A DNA stretch of 64,000 bases from Paracoccaceae bacterium (GTDB taxonomy: Bacteria > Pseudomonadota > Alphaproteobacteria > Rhodobacterales > Rhodobacteraceae), in the NCBI GenBank assembly GCA_019911965.1, contig JAIOJF010000028.1, positions 1 through 64,000 of the forward strand, given 5' to 3'. The notes below the pieces were generated by a model. It saw only the letters and a program-made list of their open reading frames with translations. It had not been told where the DNA came from and did not search any database. This document shows positions 8,906-16,627 of this stretch, in pieces. A program made the translations under genes and the position numbers. Positions within the stretch are counted from its first letter, which is position 1. Every line of letters begins with the position of its first letter.

Positions 8906-10096
8906 TCAATACGTCTCGACGTGGTACCGCCCGCTCTCGCGCATCGCGGCCTTCACCTCGGCCCATTTCAACCCGGCGCCGTGCGCGATATCCTCGAACG
9001 CCGCGTCAACACCGGCCTCCATCGCCTTCAGGCCGCAGACATAGATATGCGTGCCACCATCCGTCAGCATCGGCGCAATCGCCTCGCCGTCCTCGCGCAA
9101 CTTGTCCTGCACATAGGTCTTGGGCTGATCCTTGACCCGGCTGAAGGCGAAGTGTTTTTCCAGGAATGTCTGCGGCACCTTCCCGAGCGGGCCGAAATAC
9201 GGCAGCGATTCCGGTGTGCGTGCGCCGAAAAACAGCTTCATCGTGCCCTTTGCTGCCGGCATGGTACGCTGCCGGCGCATGGTAAAGCCGCGAAACGGGG
9301 CCGATCCGGTGCCGGTGCAGACCATGATCAGCCGCGTCGCCGGATCTTCGGGGATCAGGAAGGTCGATCCGAACGGCCCGGTCAGGTTCACCTTGTCGCC
9401 GCGTTTCAGATCGCAGATGTAGTTGGAACAGACCCCGCCGTCCTCGCGCTTCACGGTCAGCGACAGGTTGTTGGTATTGGGCCGCTCGCCATCGCGCGGG
9501 CTGGACATCGAATATAGCCGCGGACCATGCGGCCGCCCGTTTTCGTCCTGACCGGGTGGCAGGATGCCCACCGTCTGGCCCTCAAGGATCGGGAACTTGC
9601 CCGGCCCGAGATTGAGGATGATATGGCGGACATCCGCATCCGCGTCTTCCGCCGTCAGCCGGTAATTGCCCTGCACGACCGCCTCGATCGGGTTCTTCAC
9701 GCCGTTCACGTTGACCGTCGGATGCGAGGCCGACGCCGGCGCCTTGGCCGCGCCGCCCGCCCCCTGATGCGCCTCGGCCAGCAATGCCGCCACCGCATCG
9801 TCCAGCGCCTCGACTGAAGTATCGCCACCGGCCGCCGACAGGTCAGCCTGCGCCGGCAATTCCTCCCAGCCCAGTTGTTCCTCCAGGGTATAGGGCTGCA
9901 TCACCACCAGCCAGTTGTCGATTGCGCCGGTCGGGCAGGGGCCGATACAGGCCATCTCCATATCGCAGATCGAGGCATCGACCACGACATTCACATCGTC
10001 ATGCGTGATCGCATCCTTCGGGCAGGCCTCGACGCAGGCATGGCAGCGGATGCAGATTTCCGGGTCGATCAGGTGCTGTTTGATGGGCTTGTTCAC
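8906..10096 (-). CDS. boxA: Benzoyl-CoA 2,3-epoxidase reductase subunit BoxA
   Basis: A 396-residue reductase that supplies electrons to the di-iron epoxidase BoxB. The N-terminal ferredoxin domain has two 4Fe-4S motifs (CIRCHACVEACP at ~15-26 and CDMEMACIGPCP at ~44-55). The C-terminal two-thirds is a ferredoxin-NADP+ reductase fold with FAD-binding RLYSMSSPRDGE, NAD(P)-binding VCTGTGSAPFRGF and the terminal YHVETY. Together with BoxB it converts benzoyl-CoA and O2 to 2,3-epoxybenzoyl-CoA in the cytoplasm. It is the last gene of boxC-boxB-boxA. The stretch of about 60 residues after the ferredoxin domain is rich in Ala/Glu and looks like a linker. Confidence 0.96.
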   Translation of the reverse strand: MNKPIKQHLIDPEICIRCHACVEACPKDAITHDDVNVVVDASICDMEMACIGPCPTGAIDNWLVVMQPYTLEEQLGWEELPAQADLSAAGGDTSVEALDDAVAALLAEAHQGAGGAAKAPASASHPTVNVNGVKNPIEAVVQGNYRLTAEDADADVRHIILNLGPGKFPILEGQTVGILPPGQDENGRPHGPRLYSMSSPRDGERPNTNNLSLTVKREDGGVCSNYICDLKRGDKVNLTGPFGSTFLIPEDPATRLIMVCTGTGSAPFRGFTMRRQRTMPAAKGTMKLFFGARTPESLPYFGPLGKVPQTFLEKHFAFSRVKDQPKTYVQDKLREDGEAIAPMLTDGGTHIYVCGLKAMEAGVDAAFEDIAHGAGLKWAEVKAAMRESGRYHVETY

Positions 10097-10114
10097 GGGC
10101 TACTCCCAACGCAG

Positions 10115-10133
10115 CCCCGGATCAGGTCCGGGG
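10115..10133. repeat. Hairpin between boxB and boxA
   Basis: CCCCGGA, a five-base loop (TCAGG) and TCCGGGG form a perfect 7-bp stem in the 50-base gap between boxB and boxA. There is no T-run after it on the coding strand, so it looks more like an intercistronic RNA hairpin (processing or partial attenuation) than a full terminator. Confidence 0.6.
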
Positions 10134-10146
10134 CCGCCTGTTTGCC

Positions 10147-11598
10147 TCAGGCCATGTGCAGTTGCACATACTCGAAATCGCCGGGCTTGTTGTCGATGCC
10201 GACACGCGGCGGGGCGATCCAGCCGGCATATTGGCCCGGCTCGCTGACCGGCTTCATCAACGATGCGATATAATCGCCATCCGCCTTAGACGGCAGCCAC
10301 TGATCGCGCTGGGCGTCCCATTCGTCGCGGCTGATCACGTTGCCGTCCGGGGTGATCGGCGCTTCGTTGAAGATGCCGATCTGGCGGTGGAAGCCTTCAT
10401 GCGGCAGGGCCAGGGCAAATTCGATATTGTGCTTCTTGATGATCGCGTTCCAGCGCCCGACGCCACCGGCGGCATCCTTGGTGTAATCGTCGCGCAGACG
10501 CATGTTCACCGCCGTCAGGGCCGGGGCATCCTTCAGCAGGATCTTGCCGTCCAGATATTCCGCCACCGGGTAGGTGTCGTTGGTCAGCTTGTGATCGTCT
10601 TCCAGTTTATGCTCTTGGTAGCGCCCCTTGATGCCCGCGTTGAAGGCATTGGCGGCGTTGGTCGAAACCTCCTGGCCGAACAGATCCAGCGACAGCGTGT
10701 AATGCAGGTTCAGCTTTTTCTGGATCGTCGGCAGGTCGATCACGCCAAGTGCCCGCACCGCGTTGATGTCGTAGGGATCGGTAATGCCCGCCGCGTTCAT
10801 CGCCTCGCAGGTGCGCTGGATGGTACGCCCGACACCGGTTTCGCCGACGAACATGTGATGCGCTTCCTCGGTCAGCATGAAACGGCAGGTGCGCGACAGG
10901 GGATCGAAGCCCGATTGCGCCAGCGCCTCAAGCTGCATCTTGCCGTCGCGGTCGGTGAAATAGGTGAACATGAAGAACGACAGCCAGTCCGGCGTTTCCT
11001 CGTTGAACGCCCCCAGCATCCGGGGTTTTTCATCCGAGCCCGACTGGCGCAGCAGCAATTCATCGGCCTCTTCGCGGCCATCGGCCCCGAAATACTTGTG
11101 CAACAGGTAAACCATCGCCCAGAGGTGGCGGCCTTCCTCGACATTCACCTGAAAGAGGTTGCGCATGTCGTAAAGCGAGGGCGCGGACAGCGCCAGGAAC
11201 TTCTGCTGTTCCACGCTGGCCGGTTCGGTATCGCCCTGGATCACGATCAGGCGGCGCATCAGTGCGCGGTATTCGCCCGGAACTTCCTGCCAGGCCGGTT
11301 CGCCGACATGTTCGCCACAGGGGATGCGACGGTCTTCGACCTGCGGTGCCAGCAACACGCCCCAGCGATATTCCGGCATCTTCACATAGCCGAACTTGGC
11401 CCAGCCCTTGGGATCAACCGAGATGGCGGTGCGCAGATAGACCAGCGATTCCTGGAAATTCTGCGGGATCAGGCCCTTCCACCAGTTGATATAGCCGGGG
11501 TGCCATTTTTCCAGCGCTTTCAGGACGCGGCGGTCGCTGGACAGGCCGACATTGTTGGGAATCTGGGTGTCGTAGCTGACATTGATGAGATCGAGCAT
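10147..11598 (-). CDS. boxB: Benzoyl-CoA 2,3-epoxidase oxygenase subunit BoxB
   Basis: A 483-residue ferritin-like di-iron oxygenase that epoxidises the ring of benzoyl-CoA. The iron ligands are visible as two ExxH helices, EEGRHLWAMVYLLHKYF (around residue 150) and TEEAHHMFVGETG (around 240). The protein begins MLDLINVSYDTQIPNNV, as BoxB proteins do, which selects the ATG at 11598 (strong GAGGAGA nine bases upstream) over an upstream ATG at 11676. It lies between boxC and boxA in the usual box operon order. No benzoate-CoA ligase or BoxR regulator gene is present in the window, so the first step of benzoate use must be encoded elsewhere. Confidence 0.96.
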   Translation of the reverse strand: MLDLINVSYDTQIPNNVGLSSDRRVLKALEKWHPGYINWWKGLIPQNFQESLVYLRTAISVDPKGWAKFGYVKMPEYRWGVLLAPQVEDRRIPCGEHVGEPAWQEVPGEYRALMRRLIVIQGDTEPASVEQQKFLALSAPSLYDMRNLFQVNVEEGRHLWAMVYLLHKYFGADGREEADELLLRQSGSDEKPRMLGAFNEETPDWLSFFMFTYFTDRDGKMQLEALAQSGFDPLSRTCRFMLTEEAHHMFVGETGVGRTIQRTCEAMNAAGITDPYDINAVRALGVIDLPTIQKKLNLHYTLSLDLFGQEVSTNAANAFNAGIKGRYQEHKLEDDHKLTNDTYPVAEYLDGKILLKDAPALTAVNMRLRDDYTKDAAGGVGRWNAIIKKHNIEFALALPHEGFHRQIGIFNEAPITPDGNVISRDEWDAQRDQWLPSKADGDYIASLMKPVSEPGQYAGWIAPPRVGIDNKPGDFEYVQLHMA

Positions 11599-11617
11599 TT
11601 GTGTCTCCTCGGAGGGG

Positions 11618-11678
11618 GGGTGCGCTGGATTTGCACACCCTACGGGGTTGCGGTGGGGTGCGCAAATCCGGCGCACCC
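11618..11678. repeat. Long inverted repeat between boxC and boxB
   Basis: Two 23-base arms (11618-11640 and 11656-11678) are reverse complements at 21 of 23 positions, separated by 15 bases. Each arm is itself nearly palindromic, with GGGTGCGC at one end and GCACACCC or GCGCACCC at the other, so two small hairpins or one long one can form. It fills most of the 87-base gap between boxC and boxB. Confidence 0.8.
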
Positions 11679-11685
11679 CGGTGTC

Positions 11686-13341
11686 TCAGACGCGGCGCAT
11701 ATCGTATTCGCCGCGCTTGCCGGTGCCATAGCGTTGCAACGCACCGTTTTCGCCAACCGCGTTCGGGCGCTGGAAAATCCAGTTCTGCCAGGCGGTCAGG
11801 CGACCGAAGATGCGGGTTTCCATGGTTTCCGGGCCGGCGAAACGCAGGTTCGCCTCCATCCCCGTCATCGCGTCTGGCGAGAAGCTGGTGCGTTCTTCCA
11901 GGAACACGCGAATCTCGTCTTCCCAGTCGATATCGTCGAACGCGAAGGTGACAAGGCCCAGCGCGTCGGCATCTTCCGCCTCCAACGCCTCGCCCCTGCG
12001 CGCCTCGGCTTTTTCAACCGCCTCGGGCGTGCCCAGGAACCGCGTCTGCAGCCGGGTCAGGTCGTTCGACATCGGATAGGGGCCGAAATTCGCCGCCGAC
12101 AGGGTGATCGCCGCCACCGGGCGGTTATCGCCCTCGAACTCGCCATCCGCCATATACGAGCGATCCGCCGCGAACAGCAGTTCCGCCAGCGTCCCGGCAA
12201 AGCACGAGCCCGGCTCGACCAGCGCCACCAGCGAGCGCGAGGTCATGTCGACACGCTTCAGCACCCGCTTCCAGTATTGCGCGATCTCGTTGGCCAGCCA
12301 GTCATCGCGATTGTCCAGCACCAGCGCCTCATGCGCCAGCAGGGTCGCCGCGTCGCCATCGGTCTTGAACACCAGCACGCCGGTTTCAAGTTCGTTCAGG
12401 CGCAGATGCAGGATCGCGTCGTCCAGTTCGCGCGCGGCGCGCAGCATCCAGGTCTCCGCCCCCGCCTTGTGCAGATCGGCAACCGATGCCGGGGCCGCGT
12501 CCGCCGGGCCGTGGATGGTGATCGTGGCAATCCCGGCCTTGCGGTCAATCGCCACTTCCACGGTGGAATAGGTCACGCTGTCATCGCCGAAATCGCGCTT
12601 CAGCGGCGTCAGGGCGATGCCCTTGCGCCCGGCATGGCCCGCCTTGGCGGCGATTTCATGCGCCCGTTCGGTGACGGTTTCGTCGAATTTGGAATTCGCC
12701 ACCACCTCATCCACCAGGTTCCAATCGAGCGCCCGCTTGCCGCGCACGCCTTCCTCGATCGAGCAGAACACATCCGCCAGGTCACGCCGCACCTTGCGCT
12801 TGTCGGTCACCCGGGTCAGCCCGCCGGTGCCCGGCAGCACCGCCAGCAGCGGCACTTCCGGCAGCGCCACCGAGGTGGAGCCGTCTTCCGTCATCATGAT
12901 GTAATTGCACGCCAGCGCCAGTTCGTAACCACCGCCGGCGCAGGACCCTTTCACGGCGCAGATGTAATTCTGCCCGCTATCGGCCAGCGCCGATTCGAAG
13001 GTGTTGCGGGTCTCGTTGGTGAATTTGCAGAAATTGACCTTGTGCGCATGCGCGGCACCGCCCAGCATGCGGATATTGGCCCCGGCGCAGAACACCTTGT
13101 CCTTGGCCGATTGCATGACTACCGCGCCGATCTCGGGATGCTCGAACCGCATCCGCTGCACCACATCGGCCAGTTCGATATCGACGCCCAGATCGTAGGA
13201 GTTCAGCTTGAGCTGGTAGCCGTCGAACAGGCCGCCATCCTCGTCCACATCCATGAACAGATTGGCGACATCGCCATCATATTCCACCCGCCAGTGGCGA
13301 TACTTGCTCGGGTCGGTCTGGAAATCTATGATTTTGGTCAT
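11686..13341 (-). CDS. boxC: 2,3-epoxybenzoyl-CoA dihydrolase BoxC
   Basis: A 551-residue crotonase-superfamily enzyme that opens the epoxide ring hydrolytically, yielding 3,4-dehydroadipyl-CoA semialdehyde and formate. The length matches BoxC, about twice a normal enoyl-CoA hydratase, and crotonase signatures are present (DKVFCAGANIRMLGG near residue 85, GSCAGGGYELALACNYIM near 135). It is the first gene of the minus-strand box operon, with CAGGAG ahead of the ATG at 13341. The promoter and three candidate operators lie directly upstream (13370-13498). Confidence 0.95.
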   Translation of the reverse strand: MTKIIDFQTDPSKYRHWRVEYDGDVANLFMDVDEDGGLFDGYQLKLNSYDLGVDIELADVVQRMRFEHPEIGAVVMQSAKDKVFCAGANIRMLGGAAHAHKVNFCKFTNETRNTFESALADSGQNYICAVKGSCAGGGYELALACNYIMMTEDGSTSVALPEVPLLAVLPGTGGLTRVTDKRKVRRDLADVFCSIEEGVRGKRALDWNLVDEVVANSKFDETVTERAHEIAAKAGHAGRKGIALTPLKRDFGDDSVTYSTVEVAIDRKAGIATITIHGPADAAPASVADLHKAGAETWMLRAARELDDAILHLRLNELETGVLVFKTDGDAATLLAHEALVLDNRDDWLANEIAQYWKRVLKRVDMTSRSLVALVEPGSCFAGTLAELLFAADRSYMADGEFEGDNRPVAAITLSAANFGPYPMSNDLTRLQTRFLGTPEAVEKAEARRGEALEAEDADALGLVTFAFDDIDWEDEIRVFLEERTSFSPDAMTGMEANLRFAGPETMETRIFGRLTAWQNWIFQRPNAVGENGALQRYGTGKRGEYDMRRV

Positions 13342-13369
13342 GTCTCACTCCTGTAAGCGCGTCGGTTTC

Positions 13370-13383
13370 TGCACTATAATGCA
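13370..13383. promoter_or_regulatory. Candidate BoxR-type operator 1 (TGCA-N6-TGCA)
   Basis: TGCACTATAATGCA, a perfect TGCA-N6-TGCA palindromic element 29 bases before the boxC start. It covers the candidate -10 of the boxC promoter, so a bound repressor would block polymerase. TGCA-N6-TGCA is the arrangement I recall for BoxR, the benzoyl-CoA-responsive repressor of box genes; assigning it here is by analogy. Confidence 0.65.
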
Positions 13384-13401
13384 GATTTGCAGCCGGGTAA
13401 A
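13373..13401 (-). promoter_or_regulatory. Candidate sigma-70 promoter of boxCBA
   Basis: On the minus strand TTTACC (13396-13401) and TATAGT (13373-13378) are separated by exactly 17 bases, matching 4/6 and 5/6 of the -35 and -10 consensus. Transcription would start near 13366, about 25 bases ahead of the boxC ATG, leaving room for the CAGGAG ribosome site. The -10 is embedded in operator 1. Confidence 0.6.
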
Positions 13402-13409
13402 CCCGATAG

Positions 13410-13423
13410 TGCTATATAATGCA
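13410..13423. promoter_or_regulatory. Candidate BoxR-type operator 2 (TGCT-N6-TGCA)
   Basis: TGCTATATAATGCA differs by one base from the TGCA-N6-TGCA pattern. It lies 40 bases from operator 1, about four helical turns, so both would face the same side of the DNA. Confidence 0.5.
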
Positions 13424-13484
13424 TAATAAGAATTCCACATTTTCAATATCTTGGCCACCCTTCCCAAAAAACTGACTGCGCAGA

Positions 13485-13498
13485 TGCATTTTAATGCA
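13485..13498. promoter_or_regulatory. Candidate BoxR-type operator 3 (TGCA-N6-TGCA)
   Basis: TGCATTTTAATGCA is a second perfect TGCA-N6-TGCA element, 75 bases upstream of operator 2. It sits in the ~320-base non-coding stretch 13342-13661 between boxC and the Hint-domain gene, in which I see no open reading frame worth calling. Confidence 0.55.
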
Positions 13499-13661
13499 TC
13501 ATGCCGCCGCCGGAAAGCATGGTTTCGCGTCGATTCGCATGGCCAGAAGACTAACGAACGCAACGCGCCCCGCCAATCATGCGATGATGGTCGGTGCGGA
13601 AGGGTTTGGCTTAGGGAAATTCTTGCTCGGGGCGACGGCACGATATCCGCCTGATGGCTGC

Positions 13662-14651
13662 TCAGGCCCCCAGCATCGCCATCGCTTCATGGGCTTTCAG
13701 GGTCTGGCGGCAGGTCGGCCCGAACGCTTCGGGCCGGTCGCGCAGTTCCGGGAACAGCGCGAAAAGTTCATCGCGCGCCGCCGCCTCGACCCCGCGGATC
13801 GCCTGCGCGCCTGGATAGAAGCTTTCGGATTGCAACCCGTTCGACCAGACGATCTGATGCTGATCGAACATGAAATGGTAATACGTCACCTCGATCGCGC
13901 CATGATCGCGCGTGATGTCGCGGTCATTGACCAGATGCACGGCAGGCACCAGCACCTCGTCCGCGCCGAACATCAGTGCGGCGCGCCAGTCGTTCAGCAG
14001 GATGCGATGCTGCGGCGAGACCACCAGATCGGCATCCGGCATATCGGCTGCCAGCGCATTCTTGCGGATGCGGACGGGTCGATATTCGGGATGGCGTTCC
14101 AGCTCGGCGGCGCTGATCGTGCGGCGGGCCACCCAGCGGATGCACCGCGCGATGCCGTCGCTGCACAATACCGGATCGCCGGGCCGCAGATCTTCCACCG
14201 CAACCGGGCCTTTCGCCGTGTCGATCATCGTACCGGCAGCGAAACAGGTGATTACGATTGCCGCGATGCCGGTGCCGTTCTGCGATTCGACATCAATCTC
14301 AAGAACATGCGGCAGCCCGTCCGAGCCGAGATAGTGGATGGTGTATTCGTTGCCGACATTCGACCACGACAGCGCCTTGCTGATATAGAAGGTGTCGCCG
14401 GCATCCATGCTTTTGATCTCGATCTCGAAATCGTCGTTGAAGCCGCTGAGGTCGATGTAGAATTCATCGTCGCCGCCCGGCCCGTCGCCGGGTTCGGTCG
14501 GGCTGCCCTTGCCGAATTTCGATATCTCGATTTCCGAAAGACTGCCGCCATCTGTCAGCGTGACGTATTGCGTATCATTTACGTTGGCGACCCAATCGCT
14601 GCCTTTCAGCTTCGATCCTGACAGCGGGATCGTGATTGTTTCTGTTGCCAT
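13662..14651 (-). CDS. Hint domain-containing protein
   Basis: A 329-residue protein in two parts. Residues 1-~130 are acidic, Gly/Asp-rich and have no catalytic motif that I recognise (repeated D-x-D and Gly-Asp-Asp clusters such as PGDGPGGDDEFYIDLSGF). Residues ~135-300 form a Hint_2 (hedgehog/intein-type) domain: CFAAGTMIDTAKGPVAVEDL with the nucleophilic Cys and GxxV-DLRPGD block, then VVSPQHRILL with the conserved His. Such proteins are frequent in Rhodobacterales and often end secreted or RTX-like proteins, but substrate and role are mostly unknown. The ATG at 14651 (MATETITIPL) has GGAG ten bases upstream. No signal peptide is visible. Confidence 0.8.
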   Translation of the reverse strand: MATETITIPLSGSKLKGSDWVANVNDTQYVTLTDGGSLSEIEISKFGKGSPTEPGDGPGGDDEFYIDLSGFNDDFEIEIKSMDAGDTFYISKALSWSNVGNEYTIHYLGSDGLPHVLEIDVESQNGTGIAAIVITCFAAGTMIDTAKGPVAVEDLRPGDPVLCSDGIARCIRWVARRTISAAELERHPEYRPVRIRKNALAADMPDADLVVSPQHRILLNDWRAALMFGADEVLVPAVHLVNDRDITRDHGAIEVTYYHFMFDQHQIVWSNGLQSESFYPGAQAIRGVEAAARDELFALFPELRDRPEAFGPTCRQTLKAHEAMAMLGA

Positions 14652-14770
14652 CCGCCTACTCCGGAACCACTGATACGCCCCCACCACAATTCGGGTGCGT
14701 CAATGTCGTCCGGAAACTTGAACATTTAATGGTGGCAAAAAGGCAAAATGGGTCGGATTCGAGGTAGTTT

Positions 14771-15574
14771 TCAGCCCTCAGACGCGATCATCGCCACGAC
14801 CAGGACATTGATCACCTGATCGAAATTGTCCGCCAGCCCGCAATCCTTCGCCGCCAGCCGGTAGCCCCTGAGCAGCGAATTGGAGATCACGTTCAACTGG
14901 TCGGGAAACCGCCCGAACAGCGCCCGCGCCGCCATCGCCAGGTCCCAGCCTTCGGGTTTCATGCGGGCGTTTTCGAAATCGACAAGGTAGAGGCGCTTGT
15001 CCTTGCCCTGAATGAAATTCGACAATGCGGCGTCGTTCTGCGCCAGATGCAGGCGTTTGATCTTGTTTTGCTCAAGCACCGGGCGTTGCTGGGCCAGCAA
15101 TCTGTTGGACAGGCCGGTTTCATAGCGGCCCAGATACGCCGCCCAGTCAGCGGTTTCTGTTTGTGCCGGGGCGCGGCTGGCAAGCGTGCCGAATAGCTGG
15201 CCGATCTGTTCGGCCCGTTGCATCAGGTTGCTGGCGGTCAGCAGATCGCCCAGCGGACGGCCCTCGATGAAAACCGTCAGCACGGCACGCGCGTCGTCGC
15301 CCACCATCAGCAGCCGGGGCACATGGGTGCCGTGCAGCAGGTCCAGCGCCTGTTTTTCCCGCCCGAAGGCGGCCTTTGCGGCATCGGTATCGGCGAACAG
15401 TTTCAGAAACCCCCGGTGATCGCCAACCCGCACCAGCAGCGCCGTGGCGTGATCCGAACGCTTCAGGATATCGGCCTGCAATTCGTCCTGATCGTGCCCC
15501 GGCTCCAGTAGTCCTGCCACCTGATCCGCGACGCTGCGCAACTGCGCGTCGATATCCTGCACAGCCACCCCCAT
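14771..15574 (-). CDS. Aminoglycoside phosphotransferase/protein-kinase-like protein
   Basis: A 267-residue protein with a degenerate kinase (APH) fold. The catalytic-loop equivalent is LHLAQNDAALSNFI (about residue 175, Asp and the downstream Asn in place) and the metal-binding DFG equivalent is LVDFENA (about 200). The N-terminal lobe has a Lys in RGFLKLF (about residue 57) suited to ATP binding. It starts three bases after the stop of the membrane winged-helix gene, so the two are almost certainly co-transcribed and translationally coupled. Phosphorylation of a lipid, small molecule or the partner protein would all fit; I cannot choose between them. Confidence 0.6.
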   Translation of the reverse strand: MGVAVQDIDAQLRSVADQVAGLLEPGHDQDELQADILKRSDHATALLVRVGDHRGFLKLFADTDAAKAAFGREKQALDLLHGTHVPRLLMVGDDARAVLTVFIEGRPLGDLLTASNLMQRAEQIGQLFGTLASRAPAQTETADWAAYLGRYETGLSNRLLAQQRPVLEQNKIKRLHLAQNDAALSNFIQGKDKRLYLVDFENARMKPEGWDLAMAARALFGRFPDQLNVISNSLLRGYRLAAKDCGLADNFDQVINVLVVAMIASEG

Positions 15575-15577
15575 CCT

Positions 15578-16294
15578 TCAGATGATCTTGATCACGTCCT
15601 TGTCGATCCCCAGCATATAGCCCTTGCGGCTGATCGTCTTGATCAGCAGTTCCGATACAAGCTGATTGCCCAGCGCATCGCGCAGCCGCTTGATGCGGGT
15701 GGCCCCGGCGGCCTCGTCGCAATCCGTGCGGTCCTTGCCGGTGATCATCGCCTCGATATCAATGCCTGAGACAAACTCATCATCCATCCGCGCCTCGCAC
15801 AGGACCGCCAGCGCCTCGAACAGGGCCTCGGTCAGGGTGAACTCCATGTTGTTCAGGTAGACCTTCTTTTCGCTGCGGCTGATGATCAGCGCCGAGACCT
15901 GAATGCCCGAACGTTCGATCTGCCCGACCCGGCGGTTGAGCGTGATGATGGTGATCAGAAACACCAGCGAGGCGATCAGCAGTGCCGTGGCAAAGACCAG
16001 CAGCACGAAAATCACCACCCGGTAGCTTTCCAGCACCTTGGAGAAGCTTTCGCCTGATTCCGCCAAAATGCCCAGCAGCTTGGTCGCGCCATCCGAATCA
16101 GCGGAGGTCAGGTCGTATTTGACGAAGATCTGGTCCACCCGCGAGGTGAAGGCATCGGCATCGGGCAGGTTGATGAACAGCAGCGCCGCCGCCGCCAGCA
16201 GGATCAGCACGATGGCCGCCATGCCAAACGCGACTACCCGACTGCCGGAGCGCCGGGTAGTTGCAATGTCAGGTCCGTTATCGACGAGGCTCAT
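15578..16294 (-). CDS. Membrane-anchored winged-helix protein
   Basis: A 238-residue protein with two membrane helices (about 21-43 and 94-118) enclosing a ~50-residue, presumably periplasmic, loop. The C-terminal ~115 residues resemble the OmpR-type winged-helix DNA-binding domain: FTLTEALFEALAVL matches helix 1, and RIKRLRDALGNQLVSELLIK followed by SRKGYMLGID matches the recognition helix and wing. With two helices both ends would be cytoplasmic. This is the reverse order of ToxR/CadC, where the DNA-binding domain is N-terminal. The gene is coupled to the downstream kinase-like gene. A role as a membrane sensor-regulator is inferred, not shown. Confidence 0.6.
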   Translation of the reverse strand: MSLVDNGPDIATTRRSGSRVVAFGMAAIVLILLAAAALLFINLPDADAFTSRVDQIFVKYDLTSADSDGATKLLGILAESGESFSKVLESYRVVIFVLLVFATALLIASLVFLITIITLNRRVGQIERSGIQVSALIISRSEKKVYLNNMEFTLTEALFEALAVLCEARMDDEFVSGIDIEAMITGKDRTDCDEAAGATRIKRLRDALGNQLVSELLIKTISRKGYMLGIDKDVIKII

Positions 16295-16304
16295 ACCCCG
16301 AATG

Positions 16305-16544
16305 CTAGTTGCTTTTGGCCACTTTGACTATAGCCATCAGGGTCCAGCCGCGATCCGCCAGCGCCGCCCGGACAATGGGCATCGCGGCATCCTGCGTACA
16401 GGCGGAGTCAGGAACATTCATCCGTCCGTGTTCGTATTGCGTCGGGTTCGAGCGTTTGGCCTTGTACTCGGCCACGCAGGCTGCATCGGCAACCGTTGTG
16501 ACCGAGATTATCAGGCCGAGAGTGAGGAGAAGCGTTTTCATCAT
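16305..16544 (-). CDS. Small secreted protein of unknown function
   Basis: A 79-residue protein beginning MMKTLLLTLGLIISVTTVADA, a clear signal peptide cut before ACVAEYKAKR. The mature ~58 residues contain two Cys (a likely disulphide) and end ALADRGWTLMAIVKVAKSN. ATG codons at 16544 and 16541 are both possible; the longer upstream frame has no protein-like sequence. No strong ribosome site is visible. It ends ten bases before the start of the membrane winged-helix gene on the same strand and is divergent from the His-rich secreted protein gene. I do not recognise a family. Confidence 0.55.
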   Translation of the reverse strand: MMKTLLLTLGLIISVTTVADAACVAEYKAKRSNPTQYEHGRMNVPDSACTQDAAMPIVRAALADRGWTLMAIVKVAKSN

Positions 16545-16571
16545 GGCCAGACCATAGGGCCGGGGCGCGAT

Positions 16572-16584
16572 GTTATTCAATAAC
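16572..16584. promoter_or_regulatory. Palindrome GTTAT-TCA-ATAAC, copy 1
   Basis: A perfect 5-3-5 palindrome in the region between two divergent small secreted-protein genes, 28 bases upstream of the minus-strand start. A second copy lies 43 bases further on. The pair looks like an operator for a dimeric regulator. Confidence 0.5.
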
Positions 16585-16614
16585 AACACCCCGCCCGGAT
16601 GCCGTTCCGGGCCA

Positions 16615-16627
16615 GTTATCCGATAAC
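16615..16627. promoter_or_regulatory. Palindrome GTTAT-CCG-ATAAC, copy 2
   Basis: The second copy of the GTTAT-N3-ATAAC palindrome. The two copies jointly suggest a wider symmetric consensus GATGTTAT-N3-ATAACATC (one outer half preserved in each). It resembles some alphaproteobacterial metalloregulator sites in its ATGTTAT/ATAACAT core but differs in spacing. Confidence 0.5.

Noticed and set aside
10156-13356. A 1066-codon plus-strand frame opposite boxB and boxC
   Set aside because: It is the low-complexity shadow of two clearly identified genes, with no ribosome site or family sequence.
16572-16627. FNR or Zur site for the GTTAT-N3-ATAAC palindromes
   Set aside because: FNR sites are TTGAT-N4-ATCAA, which does not match. 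The known alphaproteobacterial Zur patterns share part of the core but differ in spacing, so no regulator is named.
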